This document shows positions 1 to 9,152 of a stretch of 59,648 nucleotides of DNA, piece by piece. The notes under the pieces were generated by a model. The model did no database searches and was not told the origin of the DNA. It saw only the letters and a program-made list of their open reading frames with translations. Numbering within the stretch: position 1 is the stretch's first letter; each line of letters starts with the position of its first letter. The translations under genes were made by a program, and so were the position numbers. The stretch is from the NCBI GenBank assembly GCA_964429575.1, contig CAYSCX010000015.1, positions 1 through 59,648 of the forward strand. The letters run 5' to 3'. The DNA comes from CAYSCX01 sp964429575 (GTDB lineage Bacteria > Desulfobacterota > Binatia > Binatales > Binataceae).

Positions 1-137
1 CTCTGTACTACAAGCTGTTCTTCCTGAGACTTCATGCTATTGGGTGAGGCTGGTGGGTCCCAATCCCTAGCAGTTCGCAGGGGCGAGAATGGCGCGATGC
101 CGCGGGCAACGTCACTTCGATCTCCGATCCGCTCGGG

Positions 138-566
138 TTGGCAGGCGGCATCAACACCTATGAGTACGTAGCAGGGAACCCGCTGTCATTCATCGACCCT
201 CGCGGCCTCAGACCGCTGACGGACTGTGAGCGGCAAGCTCTCGAGCCCTATATTCCTCCGGAAGACCTTGGTAACGCCGACGTTCACGAAGTTCCGCTCG
301 TTCCGATACGAGGGAAGCGCGGCATGGCGCTGGGTAACAACATCTTTGTTGAGAGCGGTAGTTTCACGCAGGGAAGCGCTGATCACATCGGTCTTCTGGG
401 CCACGAGCTTGTCCATACGGGGCAATGGCGCAACGAAGGCTTGTCCATGGCTTTCAAATACTTTTTCGACATGGGCAAGTACGAGAATCCTGCGAACACC
501 AAGTACAATCAGATAACGAAAGACCTTCTACCGCGCGAACCGATATGTCCTCCATGCGCGGAGTAG
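138..566 (+). CDS. RHS tip module 1: core remnant with HExxH metallopeptidase C-terminal domain
   Basis: Residues 1-23 are the end of an RHS core (NTYEYVAGNPLSFIDPRGL), the usual junction before a polymorphic toxin domain. The C-terminal domain of about 115 residues carries GHELVHTGQW, an HExxH zinc-peptidase motif, followed by a YENPAN segment like that after the active site in DUF4157-type peptidases. Upstream (bases 48-137) the frame stays open and encodes a degenerate core that resembles FTGREN only after removing one base, so the 5' part of the module is decayed. The TTG start is only the first possible one, and no ribosome-binding site supports it. A peptidase toxin is inferred; the substrate is unknown. 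The downstream gene at 545 overlaps it by 22 bases. Confidence 0.6.
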   Translation: MAGGINTYEYVAGNPLSFIDPRGLRPLTDCERQALEPYIPPEDLGNADVHEVPLVPIRGKRGMALGNNIFVESGSFTQGSADHIGLLGHELVHTGQWRNEGLSMAFKYFFDMGKYENPANTKYNQITKDLLPREPICPPCAE

Positions 567-1024
567 CTGCACTCGGTCTGATCGTGTTCGCGGCCATGGC
601 CGCGAGCTCTTGCAGTCCTCGGTGTTGGGCCCAGCGCTGGGCGGACCCAGCGGTGAGAGAGTTTTACGGGCGGCCCATAGCGAACTGGGAGATCGCGTTC
701 CACAACTACGACTTTGAAGACCAGTACAGGATCTATCTGTACGGCCAGCTATGTATCCATCCTCGATATGGTATGTTAGGCGCAACCTTTGCGCGGGAGG
801 GATCGAAGGTTGTTGGTCCGCTGAAGCAAAAGCTGTCGGAGGCCACTGATGATAACACGATACTCTACACGATTTCGGTGTTCAGCTACATGAAGATACT
901 CAACACCTACGATGTGGCAAGCGATATGGAGTTGATGAAAGCCATCGTCGCGGGCATTCACCGGATCAATCGTCCATGGCCAAAGGAAGCTGCCGAGAAG
1001 GACTTAGAAGACATCCGTAAGTAG
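545..1024 (+). CDS. Putative immunity lipoprotein for module 1
   Basis: A protein of 159 residues beginning MSSMRGVAALGLIVFAAMAA and followed by a SSC lipobox, so it is predicted to be a lipoprotein exposed to the periplasm. The rest is a mixed alpha/beta domain with no motif I recognise. It starts inside the last codons of the metallopeptidase module, an overlap typical of toxin-immunity pairs. The start at 545 was chosen because it places the hydrophobic signal at the N-terminus; the longer open frame from 425 is shadow sequence over the toxin. Its role as immunity protein comes from position and export signal only. Confidence 0.55.
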   Translation: MSSMRGVAALGLIVFAAMAASSCSPRCWAQRWADPAVREFYGRPIANWEIAFHNYDFEDQYRIYLYGQLCIHPRYGMLGATFAREGSKVVGPLKQKLSEATDDNTILYTISVFSYMKILNTYDVASDMELMKAIVAGIHRINRPWPKEAAEKDLEDIRK

Positions 1025-1092
1025 GCTCGGCTGGACAAGGCCGGCAAACAACTGTCGGCAGGGCGATTTACCTCTTCTACCCCAACGGGATC

Positions 1093-2169
1093 GTGGCGGC
1101 GTACACTTACGATTCAGCCTCGCGGCTGACGGGGATGAGCTGGAGCCTCGGTGGTACGAGTTTGGGAGATCTCAACTACGCCTACGATGGTGGCGGACGG
1201 ATCGTGAAGCGGTTGGGGAGTCTCGCGACTACGGGGCTGCCGCAGGCGATGCCGGCTGCCACCTACGACCTCGCCAACCGGCTAACGAACTGGAACGGAA
1301 CGCCGCTGAGCCACGATGCCAATGGCAACATGCTGGGCGACGGCTCCAACAGCTACGCGTGGAACGCGCGCAACCAGCTCGCGGCGCTGAGCGGGGCCAA
1401 CTTGGGCGTGTTCATGTATGACGGCTTGGGTAGGCGCGCGGCGAAGAGCATCAACGGGGTGACGACGCAATTTCTGCACGATGGTCTCAACCCGGTGCAG
1501 GAGCTGTCCAGCACCGGCACTCCCACCGCCAACCTCTTGACGGGTCTCAAGATCGATGAGTTCTTCATGCGGACGGACACCGCGGGCGCCCGGTCCTACC
1601 TGAGCGACATTTTGGGCAGTACGGTCGCGTTGTCGGACTCCTCTGGGGCCATTGCGACGACTTACTCCTACGAGCCGTTCGGCAAGCCGACGGCAGGCGG
1701 TGCGTCCTCGACGAATCCGTTCCAGTTCACCGGCAGGGAGAATGACGGGAACGGATTATACTTCTACCGCTCGAGATACTACGGCCCAGCGTTGCAGAGG
1801 TTTGTCTCGCAGGATCCGATCGAGTTCGCTGGAGGTGATCTTAACCTGTACGGGTACGTTACCAACGATCCCATCGGGTCGACAGATCCCCTCGGATTAG
1901 CTGCCCAACCTCCCAATCGTTGTAAGCCCGACGACGAATGTAAGAAGAAGGTTTGGGATAAATTTGTTTTCTGCGTAGTGGCGCTCGAAGCTATCGCGGA
2001 CCTTGGAATCTCCCCCGTCGTGATAGGTTGTGCGCTTTCAGGTCCCGGGGTAGCAACTTGCCTTACCTTCGCGCTACCTGCCGTGGAAATCCCAAAACTG
2101 ATTGGTCAAGGTGCCTGTTATGTCCAGTACCTTGAACGTGTGAAGGACTGTGAGGACAATGGCGGGTGA
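1093..2169 (+). CDS. RHS tip module 2: RHS core with short Cys-containing hydrophobic C-terminal domain
   Basis: About 270 residues of RHS/YD-repeat core (TYDSASRLTG, YDGLGRR, FTGREN, a YYxPxxQRFVSQDP-type segment) end at DPLGL. The last 90 residues are unique: a charged, cysteine-bearing start (CKPDDECKKK), then two hydrophobic stretches around FCVVALEAIADLGISPVV and CALSGPGVATCLTFALPAV. A membrane-active toxin is possible but I recognise no family. The frame is open slightly upstream and the GTG is simply the first candidate start, as expected for a displaced tip without its own translation signal. Much of the core is identical in DNA to module 4. Confidence 0.7.
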   Translation: MAAYTYDSASRLTGMSWSLGGTSLGDLNYAYDGGGRIVKRLGSLATTGLPQAMPAATYDLANRLTNWNGTPLSHDANGNMLGDGSNSYAWNARNQLAALSGANLGVFMYDGLGRRAAKSINGVTTQFLHDGLNPVQELSSTGTPTANLLTGLKIDEFFMRTDTAGARSYLSDILGSTVALSDSSGAIATTYSYEPFGKPTAGGASSTNPFQFTGRENDGNGLYFYRSRYYGPALQRFVSQDPIEFAGGDLNLYGYVTNDPIGSTDPLGLAAQPPNRCKPDDECKKKVWDKFVFCVVALEAIADLGISPVVIGCALSGPGVATCLTFALPAVEIPKLIGQGACYVQYLERVKDCEDNGG

Positions 2170-2614
2170 CGAAGTCCGGATTTCTCACGCGCGCGCGTAT
2201 CGCATTCTCGCGACTGGCGTCACTGTCGCTTTGAGCGCCGTTGCGATCTACGCCGTCTCAGTCGGATGGGTCGTGGCACTGGAAGAACGAGCGGGGTCTT
2301 TGACCATCCTTGGCCTCACGCTTGTTTCTATCGGTGTAGTCTTCATTGTACTCGCCCTGATTGGGCGCGGGTTCACAAAATGCTTGCGTGTCGTGTTTTT
2401 TCTCGCTCCAGGGCTCGCGGGCATCTTTGGCGGTCTGGCGGCACTTTCTGCCGGATACGGCCGATTAACGGAATCAGGATTATTCTCCTGGCTTCCTCTA
2501 ATTCTCTCCGGGTTGAGTACGCTTGCAATGATCGTTGCGTACGTCGTCGTGCTGACGGCGTATCGCAAGCACGAGTCCGCCAGACATACTCAGGAGGTTT
2601 CTCTCCGCCCGTGA
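2159..2614 (+). CDS. Putative membrane immunity protein for module 2
   Basis: A protein of 151 residues with about four predicted membrane helices (around residues 15-40, 48-70, 75-97 and 105-130) and a charged C-terminal tail. The ATG at 2159 has GAGG five bases upstream and overlaps the end of the RHS tip; a GTG at 2150 is an alternative. I recognise no family. Its position directly after, and overlapping, an RHS tip with hydrophobic segments suggests an inner-membrane immunity protein against a membrane-targeting toxin. This is inference from context and topology. Confidence 0.5.
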   Translation: MAGDEVRISHARAYRILATGVTVALSAVAIYAVSVGWVVALEERAGSLTILGLTLVSIGVVFIVLALIGRGFTKCLRVVFFLAPGLAGIFGGLAALSAGYGRLTESGLFSWLPLILSGLSTLAMIVAYVVVLTAYRKHESARHTQEVSLRP

Positions 2615-2708
2615 CCAGTCCGCTTTCTGGTGCCCTGCACGGGGCTGGAACATCTGCCCTTCAGTTCACGTTTGATCGCCTGGGTAGCGGGCTGACAGTT
2701 GCACGACT

Positions 2709-3920
2709 GTGAAACACCCAGCGGGGCTGATGCAGGGGAGCACGTCGGTGTCATTCAGTTACGATCAGGCCAGCCGGCGGGCGAGCCTGGCGCTCCCCAA
2801 CGGGATCGTGGCGGCGTACACTTACGACAGCGCCTCGCGGCTTACGGGGATGAGCTGGAGGCTCGGTGGTACGAGTTTGGGCGACCTCAACTATGCGCAC
2901 GACGGGGCCGGACGCATCGTGAAGCGGTTGGGGAGCCTCGCGACTACCGGGCTGCCGGGCGCGATGCCATCCGCCACGTATGACCTCGCCAACCGGCTGA
3001 CGAACTGGAACGGGACGGCGCTGAGCTATGACGCCAACGGGAACATGCTGGGGGACGGCAGCAACAGCTACGCGTGGAACGCGCGCAACCAGCTCGCCGG
3101 CCTCAGCGGGGCGAATCTCGGAATTTTCATGTACGACGGCCTCGGCCGGCGCGCGGCGAAGAGCATTGATGGCGTGACGAAGCAGTTCCTGCACGATGGT
3201 CTCAACCCGGTGCAGGAGCTGTCCAGCATTGGCACTCCGACCGCCAACCTCTTGACCGGCCTCAACATCGACGAGTTCTTCACCCGGACGGACTCTGCGG
3301 GCTCGCGCTCCCTCCTGACGGACATCCTGGGAAGTGCGATCGCATTGGCCGATCCCACCGGCGCCATCGCGACGACCTACTCGTACGAACCGTTCGGCAA
3401 GGCCGCGTCGGGTGGGTTGCCGAGCACCAATGCCTTCCAGTTTACCGGTCGGGAAAACGACGGTACGGGACTCTATTACTACCGCTACCGCTACTACACT
3501 CCAGCGCTGCAGAGATTCCTGTCGGAAGATCTCTTAGAAATAAGAGGTGACGATACGAATCTGTACCTCTATGTGTTGAACGCTCCTACGACACTTAGGG
3601 ATCCAACCGGACTATGGCCCTTTGGTCTTCCGAAGCCTGACAGGCTGCAAGACAACGCCACGAACTTGCTGCGACAGTACGTGCCTGAGCTGACCCAACA
3701 GGAGGCGTGCGATCTAACGAAACACGCGATCGACGAAACTGGATGGAAGGACGTTGGTCCTGCGAATGATCTGTTTGGCGGTATGACGCAGTTGCCTCCA
3801 GATCTGGATAAGCTGACTCCGCCACAGAGGCGCTTCATCGACAGATTTTTGGATCGACTTGAGCCGCTCGATCCGGGAGCCGCGCATAAGGTCCGGCGAC
3901 GGCTCAAGTGTCCGTGTTGA
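2709..3920 (+). CDS. RHS tip module 3: longest retained core, helical C-terminal domain of unknown function
   Basis: This module keeps the most core sequence of the array, beginning about 35 residues further upstream (HPAGLMQGSTSVSFSYDQAS) than modules 2 and 4. The core ends at DPTGLWPFG. The unique domain of about 100 residues is polar and probably helical (LLRQYVPELTQQEACDLTKH, then FIDRFLDRLEPL) and ends in KCPC. I recognise no toxin family in it. The following gene at 3948 encodes a secreted protein and is the likely immunity partner. Confidence 0.7.
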   Translation: MKHPAGLMQGSTSVSFSYDQASRRASLALPNGIVAAYTYDSASRLTGMSWRLGGTSLGDLNYAHDGAGRIVKRLGSLATTGLPGAMPSATYDLANRLTNWNGTALSYDANGNMLGDGSNSYAWNARNQLAGLSGANLGIFMYDGLGRRAAKSIDGVTKQFLHDGLNPVQELSSIGTPTANLLTGLNIDEFFTRTDSAGSRSLLTDILGSAIALADPTGAIATTYSYEPFGKAASGGLPSTNAFQFTGRENDGTGLYYYRYRYYTPALQRFLSEDLLEIRGDDTNLYLYVLNAPTTLRDPTGLWPFGLPKPDRLQDNATNLLRQYVPELTQQEACDLTKHAIDETGWKDVGPANDLFGGMTQLPPDLDKLTPPQRRFIDRFLDRLEPLDPGAAHKVRRRLKCPC

Positions 3921-3947
3921 TGAATTATTGAGATACCGAGCCGAATT

Positions 3948-4415
3948 ATGCAGCGCGCTAGGTTGATCTGGCTAATTTGGGTAGTTGCAATCTGCTCGCA
4001 TACATCCTCGTGCGAAGTCTGGGACGATGGGACACTGCGTTACGCGGACGGCAGCATAATCCGAGGCGACCAGGCCGAGATTGCCGCAAATCAAGATCGC
4101 CTTCTCAATGCCAAATACCCCGAAGGTCTACCTAAGGGTGCCGAAGGCGGATCGGTCTTCGACGGTACGGTCCTTCACACCGAGACGAGCAGATCGGGCC
4201 TCCAGTCTGCGACGTTCAACGTCGAGACCGTGTTGTTCGGATCGCTGGGCCGACGGAAGGAGGTGACGATCTATTCCCCCGCAATAGCCAGCACGGGGAT
4301 TCAGTTCAACGTAGGTCACAAGTATCGTGTCTTTGCGGTCTGGTTGGACGGCGAGTATCGGACGTGGGACTGGACCGGAACGGTTGAATTAGCGGCCCCG
4401 AATCCAAAACACTAG
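3948..4415 (+). CDS. Putative exported immunity protein for module 3
   Basis: A protein of 155 residues with an N-terminal hydrophobic segment (LIWLIWVVAICSHTSSC) that reads as a signal peptide, possibly a lipoprotein signal with cysteine 22. The remainder is probably beta-rich, with TATFN-like and YRVFAVW strands. It lies 28 bases after the RHS tip stop codon. I recognise no family. Its role as immunity protein rests on location and predicted export. Confidence 0.5.
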   Translation: MQRARLIWLIWVVAICSHTSSCEVWDDGTLRYADGSIIRGDQAEIAANQDRLLNAKYPEGLPKGAEGGSVFDGTVLHTETSRSGLQSATFNVETVLFGSLGRRKEVTIYSPAIASTGIQFNVGHKYRVFAVWLDGEYRTWDWTGTVELAAPNPKH

Positions 4416-4647
4416 GTGTGGAGCAAGGGCGTGACCCACCTGCGTCCTCGGTCATCTCGGCGACGCGCCCCCCGTTGGCGCCCTTTTACCATCGGCGAAG
4501 GCTCTTGACGATGACCGGTGAATCGACAGTTGTTTGCTCCTGAGGATTCACAAGTCGACCGACCTCACTCACGAAGCGTGCGCATCACCGCTCTTCAATC
4601 ACGGTCCAGCGAATGGGCGCGCGGGTCTCAACTTCTGTTGAAGTATC

Positions 4648-5859
4648 GTGGCGGCGTACACTTACGACAGCGCGTCCAAGTTGACGGGGATTAGCTGGAG
4701 CCTTTCGGGAATTCCGTTGGGCGACCTCAACTACGCCTACGATGGTGGCGGACGGATCGTGAAGCGGTTGGGGAGTCTCGCGACTACCGGGCTGCCGCAG
4801 GCGATGCCTTCCGCCACCTACGACCTCGCCAACCGGCTGACGAACTGGAGCGGGACGGCGCTGAGCCACGATGCCAATGGCAACATGCTGGGCGACGGCT
4901 CGAACAGTTACGCGTGGAACGCGCGCAACCAGCTCGCGGCGCTGAGCGGGGCCAACTTGGGCGTGTTCATGTATGACGGCTTGGGTAGGCGCGCGGCGAA
5001 GAGCATCAACGGGGTGACGACGCAATTTCTGCACGATGGTCTCAACCCGGTGCAGGAGCTGTCCAGCACCGGCACTCCCACCGCCAACCTCTTGACGGGT
5101 CTCAAGATCGATGAGTTCTTCATGCGGACGGACACCGCGGGCGCCCGGTCCTACCTGAGCGACATTTTGGGCAGTACGGTCGCGTTGTCGGACTCCTCTG
5201 GGGCCATTGCGACGACCTATTCCTACGAACCATTCGGGAAGACGATCGTAGGTGGGATGCCCAGCACCAACCTCTTCCAGTTCACGGGCCGCGAAAACGA
5301 TAATATGGGATTATACTACTATAGAGAAAGATACTATAGTCCATCCTTACGGCGTTTCGCAGGACAGGATCCAATTGAATCTGTGAGTCGCAATCTGAGC
5401 CAATATACCTACGTTGATAATGATCCGATCTCGCTCCGTGACCCCCTCGGTAGGAACCCGGTGGCACTAGCGATTGGTATAGCTGCTCTGACCGGAGGAG
5501 CTGTTGGCTGGCTGCTGTCCGATCCTTGTGCGTCTCCCAGTGAACAACTTGGCGCCGCCGTGACTGGAGCTGCAGCTGCTACGGCGCTCGTCGGTGCCGG
5601 GATCTGGATGGCGGGTGGCGTCGGCGGTGCCGCGGTAGGCGGTGCAATAGGCGACGTTGCGACTGGAAACGTGGGTCGAGCTATACTTCGATCACTATTG
5701 ACTCCAGCGTTGGCGGGGTCGGACCTTTTTCCGGCCGGCACAGCGGGTGCCGCCGCGGCTTTCGGAGACGCCGCGCTGAGACAAGCTTTGGGCCCACCCA
5801 ACCTGCCGACGAAGCAACCGAAATGCACGACTCCTAAGCCGCGGCCAGAGTGTCCGTAG
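4648..5859 (+). CDS. RHS tip module 4: RHS core with Gly/Ala-rich membrane-active-looking C-terminal domain
   Basis: An RHS core of about 260 residues ends at DPLGRNPV. The unique tail of about 140 residues is rich in Gly and Ala, with glycine-zipper-like hydrophobic segments (LAIGIAALTGGAVGWLL; ALVGAGIWMAGGVGGAAVGG) followed by a proline-rich, cysteine-containing end. Such segments are common in pore-forming or membrane-inserting tips, which is the inferred activity. The core shares a long identical DNA block with module 2 (about 4912-5215 here, 1357-1660 there). A multi-helix membrane protein follows at 5911. Confidence 0.7.
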   Translation: MAAYTYDSASKLTGISWSLSGIPLGDLNYAYDGGGRIVKRLGSLATTGLPQAMPSATYDLANRLTNWSGTALSHDANGNMLGDGSNSYAWNARNQLAALSGANLGVFMYDGLGRRAAKSINGVTTQFLHDGLNPVQELSSTGTPTANLLTGLKIDEFFMRTDTAGARSYLSDILGSTVALSDSSGAIATTYSYEPFGKTIVGGMPSTNLFQFTGRENDNMGLYYYRERYYSPSLRRFAGQDPIESVSRNLSQYTYVDNDPISLRDPLGRNPVALAIGIAALTGGAVGWLLSDPCASPSEQLGAAVTGAAAATALVGAGIWMAGGVGGAAVGGAIGDVATGNVGRAILRSLLTPALAGSDLFPAGTAGAAAAFGDAALRQALGPPNLPTKQPKCTTPKPRPECP

Positions 5860-5910
5860 CGCGGTGAATCGGCGCCTCCGAACCCGCGGCGGCACCCGTA
5901 TTAGTATAGC

Positions 5911-6297
5911 GTGGAACTGCTAATGCGACATTGCGAATGGTTCTCCACCGTCATCGGCTTTGCCCTTATGATCTCGCTCAGGCTGGCAGTACGACCAGTT
6001 CGACGCATGTTCAAGTTCCTACGCGAAAGGCAACAATTTACCGTCCACCGCCAGACATGGGCGATTTTTACTCTGTCTGTCACTGCCCTGTATTTCCTCG
6101 CCGTCGCGTCGTATTTGCTGGCGGTACCCTTCGCTCTCAAGTGGTATTACGATGCTCCTGGCCTGTTTTCGACGGTTCCCGGGTTTACGCTGTGTTTCCG
6201 ACTATACTTGTTCGGACTTTTGCTTGGGCTCGCATTCGTCTATCACCGTTGGGGTAAGCTATCGCTTCAAGAGGAGGGCGAGACTTTGGGATCTTGA
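5911..6297 (+). CDS. Putative membrane immunity protein for module 4
   Basis: A protein of 128 residues with about three or four hydrophobic segments (near residues 12-27, 48-75 and 83-111) and a basic loop RPVRRMFKFLRER. I recognise no family. It follows module 4 by 51 bases and pairs a membrane protein with a glycine-zipper RHS tip, as seen for modules 2, 5 and 8. The start is uncertain: GTG 5911 or ATG 5923. Confidence 0.45.
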   Translation: MELLMRHCEWFSTVIGFALMISLRLAVRPVRRMFKFLRERQQFTVHRQTWAIFTLSVTALYFLAVASYLLAVPFALKWYYDAPGLFSTVPGFTLCFRLYLFGLLLGLAFVYHRWGKLSLQEEGETLGS

Positions 6298-6428
6298 TCT
6301 GTTCTTCGAAGCGTACCTCGCTTTGTGGGCGGATGCAGAAGCGCTCCGCCGTCATTTGGCGAGACGCTCAGGTGGGGCAATAGTCTCCGAGAACTCTTCT
6401 CCTTTTCGCCGCCCGCGAGCTGGGGGCG

Positions 6429-7280
6429 GTGAGCGGCGCGAATCTGGGTATCTTCATGTACGACGGGTTGGGTAGGCGCGCGGCCAAGAGCATCGACGGC
6501 GTCACGACCCAGTACCTGCACGATGGTCTCAACCCAGTGCAGGAGCTGTCGAGCGCTGGCACTCCGACTGCCAACCTCCTGACGGGTCTCAGCATCGACG
6601 AGTTCTTCACCCGGACGGACTCTGCGGGCTCGCGCTCCCTCCTGACCGACATCCTAGGCAGCGCCATCGCATTGACCGACGCGAACGGTGCGATGACGAC
6701 AACCTACTCGTACGAGCCGTTTGGCCGCGCATCGGTGGGCGGCGCCGCAAGCACCAATCCGTTCCAGTTCACGGGGCGGGAGAACGATGGCACCGGGCTC
6801 TACTACTACCGCGCGCGGTACTACCATCCACTTCTCCAGAGGTTCGCGGCGCAAGATCCCATCGGCTTCGGCGGCGGCGACCCGAATCTGTATGGATACG
6901 TCTTCGAGGGTCCTACGAATTTTAGGGACCCGTTCGGCCTTTGCGTAGGCATCCTTTGTTTGCCCACGCCGACGCCAACACCGACCCCATCGCTCGCTCA
7001 GGTGCTCCAAGATGCCGGAAATCCAATGAATCTCTTTAGTCCGAATATCCCAACCGGCGAGCCAGCGAAGTCCTGCGCACCTCCGCCGCCACCACCAACG
7101 CCCGCCTGCCCCGGAGGCAATTTAGGTGTGATCTCGGACCTTGATCTTGTTCAGGCAGCTACCGTCGGCGGCGTAGCGGCAGGCGTTTACATTGGGGGGC
7201 TATGGGGCGGTGTAGCAGGTGGATTGATCGGATTCGGTATCGGCAACGTCAATTTAATTGGCCGGGCTGGCTGCCCGTAG
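6429..7280 (+). CDS. RHS tip module 5: short core, proline-rich linker and glycine-zipper C-terminal domain
   Basis: The retained core starts only at LSGANLGIFMYDGLGRR, so this module has lost about 120 residues of core relative to modules 2-4. After DPFGL comes a TPTPTPTP and PPPPPP linker, then a short hydrophobic glycine-zipper segment (GGVAAGVYIGGLWGGVAGGLIG) and RAGCP at the end. The tail is probably membrane-inserting; the activity is inferred. The 5' junction at about 6425 is abrupt and follows the module 4 immunity gene, consistent with recombination within the core. Confidence 0.65.
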   Translation: MSGANLGIFMYDGLGRRAAKSIDGVTTQYLHDGLNPVQELSSAGTPTANLLTGLSIDEFFTRTDSAGSRSLLTDILGSAIALTDANGAMTTTYSYEPFGRASVGGAASTNPFQFTGRENDGTGLYYYRARYYHPLLQRFAAQDPIGFGGGDPNLYGYVFEGPTNFRDPFGLCVGILCLPTPTPTPTPSLAQVLQDAGNPMNLFSPNIPTGEPAKSCAPPPPPPTPACPGGNLGVISDLDLVQAATVGGVAAGVYIGGLWGGVAGGLIGFGIGNVNLIGRAGCP

Positions 7281-7336
7281 CCTAGCGAAGAGCCGGTTAT
7301 TTGGAATACAGCGGAGCTGGTTTGTTGCAGGACACC

Positions 7337-8047
7337 ATGTCATTTACGTCGCGCGTTTCTTGGTTGCTCCTCGCTCCTGCCATTGCGCTTCTGACACTTC
7401 CGCTGGGCGCGCTAATCATGCAGGCGAGCGGCACCTCAGAGGCCTGGCGGCAAGCACTGCGGCTGTCTGCAGGCGTCTATGAAGCTGTTTTGGCAGTCTT
7501 GTTGTTTCTCGAACAAAGACATCCGTCGACATCTCCTGGCGATAGCAGATTCTTGGAAGTTTCGATCGCTTCGCTCGGCCTTTTCATATCGGCCTTTCTT
7601 GTGGCCGAGTCGCTGACTTCGCGCTCCTTTCCCTACTTACGGTTTGGTGCGTTCGGCGCTATTGCGTCGGGAGTCTTTTTGCTTTCTCGCCGGACAAATC
7701 TCATCCGCGCATCGGCCTTCGCGCTGATGGCGGCCGTGACGTTCCATCTGCCATTGGTGGCTGTTCATCCGCTCTACATATCAATTAGCGCTTTGTCTGC
7801 CGCTGCGGCGGTGCTCTGCATAGTGAGCAGCGCAGGAGGCCCCACAATGATCCGACGCGCGTTTTCGGTGGGAGCTCTGCTGGCCGCGCTCATGACTGCG
7901 ATGAGCATCAGCGCTTTCAAGGTAGCATATCAAGCCGGTTCCACAATGGGGCTATTAATCAGCACTGTTGGTGTTTTATTTTTCGGGATCGGAACGCTCG
8001 TCATCATCATCCGCGGAGATTGGTTTGAGCGTCACTCAAGGCGCTGA
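7337..8047 (+). CDS. Putative polytopic membrane immunity protein for module 5
   Basis: A protein of 236 residues with about seven predicted membrane helices spread over its length and a short charged C-terminus (RGDWFERHSRR). The ATG at 7337 was chosen because the hydrophobic region begins shortly after it; an in-frame start exists at 7301. I recognise no family. It sits 56 bases after the glycine-zipper RHS tip and fits the rule in this array that membrane-type tips are followed by membrane proteins. Confidence 0.5.
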   Translation: MSFTSRVSWLLLAPAIALLTLPLGALIMQASGTSEAWRQALRLSAGVYEAVLAVLLFLEQRHPSTSPGDSRFLEVSIASLGLFISAFLVAESLTSRSFPYLRFGAFGAIASGVFLLSRRTNLIRASAFALMAAVTFHLPLVAVHPLYISISALSAAAAVLCIVSSAGGPTMIRRAFSVGALLAALMTAMSISAFKVAYQAGSTMGLLISTVGVLFFGIGTLVIIIRGDWFERHSRR

Positions 8048-8065
8048 CGGCAACCCCTGTTTGAC

Positions 8066-9152
8066 TTGCTTCCCCGCGTAATCCGACCGGCTGTGACTAC
8101 TGGCCCGACGACACGCACCCATGCTACGAATAGCAACTTCTCAAGCGTGACCGACAACTGGAACGGCACTGCACTCAGCTATGATGCCAACGGGAACATG
8201 CTGGGGGACGGGAGCAACAGCTACGCTTGGAACGCGCGCAACCAGCTTGCCGGCCTCAGCGGCGCGAATCTCGGCATCTTCATGTATGACGGTGTTGGAC
8301 GCCGCGTTGCCAAGAGCATCGACGGGGTGACGACGCAGTTCTTGCACGACGGGTTGAACCCAGTGCAGGAACTTGACGCAGGCGGCGCGCCTTCGGCGAA
8401 CTGGCTCACTGGCCTCAACACTGACGAGTTTTTTATGCGGACCGATTCTGCGGGTGCGCGCTCGTTCCTGACGGACATCCTCGGCAGCACGCTCGCGCTG
8501 ACGGATCCTACGGGCGTCATCGCAACCACGTATTCATACGAACCGTTCGGCCGCGCAACGGCGAGCGGTGTCCCAAGCTCGAACGCCTTTCAGTTCACGG
8601 GGAGAGAACAATAGCACCGGCCTCTATTACTATCGGTCGAGATACTACAGCCCTTCGATGCAAAGGTTCGTCTCGCAGGATCTGATGGAGTTCGGGTCCA
8701 GTGACACGAATCTCTATAGCTATGTCGTGAATGATCCCCTGAAACACGTTGATCGGCTTGGGCTTATCAGGCGGTGTATCGAACAGATCATGCTTGTAAC
8801 TGCCTATAACGACGTAGGACCTGGCAAGAACTGGGGCTTTTACAAGCGATCAAACGCGTCACCTGCAAGCGTCGGCCCTGGCACCGTCGCCCAAGCCAAC
8901 ACGAGCCCTCCACCGTATCCGATGGGCTGCGAAGTCACTGTCTTCGGCGGCGGCGGAGCCAACGCCGGTTTCAACGTCGCATATAGTGGGAATCTACACG
9001 ATACGGGTGCTGGCTGGAACGCTGACCACCAGAATGTACCGCCGGACGCTTGGATTGATATTTGGTTGCCTGGACTGGAGGCGAATGCTTGGGGTGTCCA
9101 ATGGAGATGGGTTAGGATCTGCTGTGACGAGGATGACGCCTGTAGGAATTAG
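8066..9152 (+). pseudogene. RHS tip module 6 with a frameshift; C-terminal 3D-domain peptidoglycan hydrolase
   Basis: The core runs from NWNGTALSYDANG in one frame to FQFTGRE near base 8608, then resumes one frame over at ENNSTGLYYYRSRYY. One base is missing in the gagagaaca stretch. The C-terminal domain (about residues 70-194 of the second frame, which is open from 8568) matches the pattern of 3D domains: TAYND near its start, GTVAQ in the middle, then HDTG, DAWIDIWLP and AWGVQW. 3D domains occur in MltA/YuiC-type lytic enzymes that cut peptidoglycan glycan strands. The domain looks intact although its core is shifted. Family assignment is by motif reading only. The next gene, at 9133, is the likely immunity partner. 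Confidence 0.6.
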
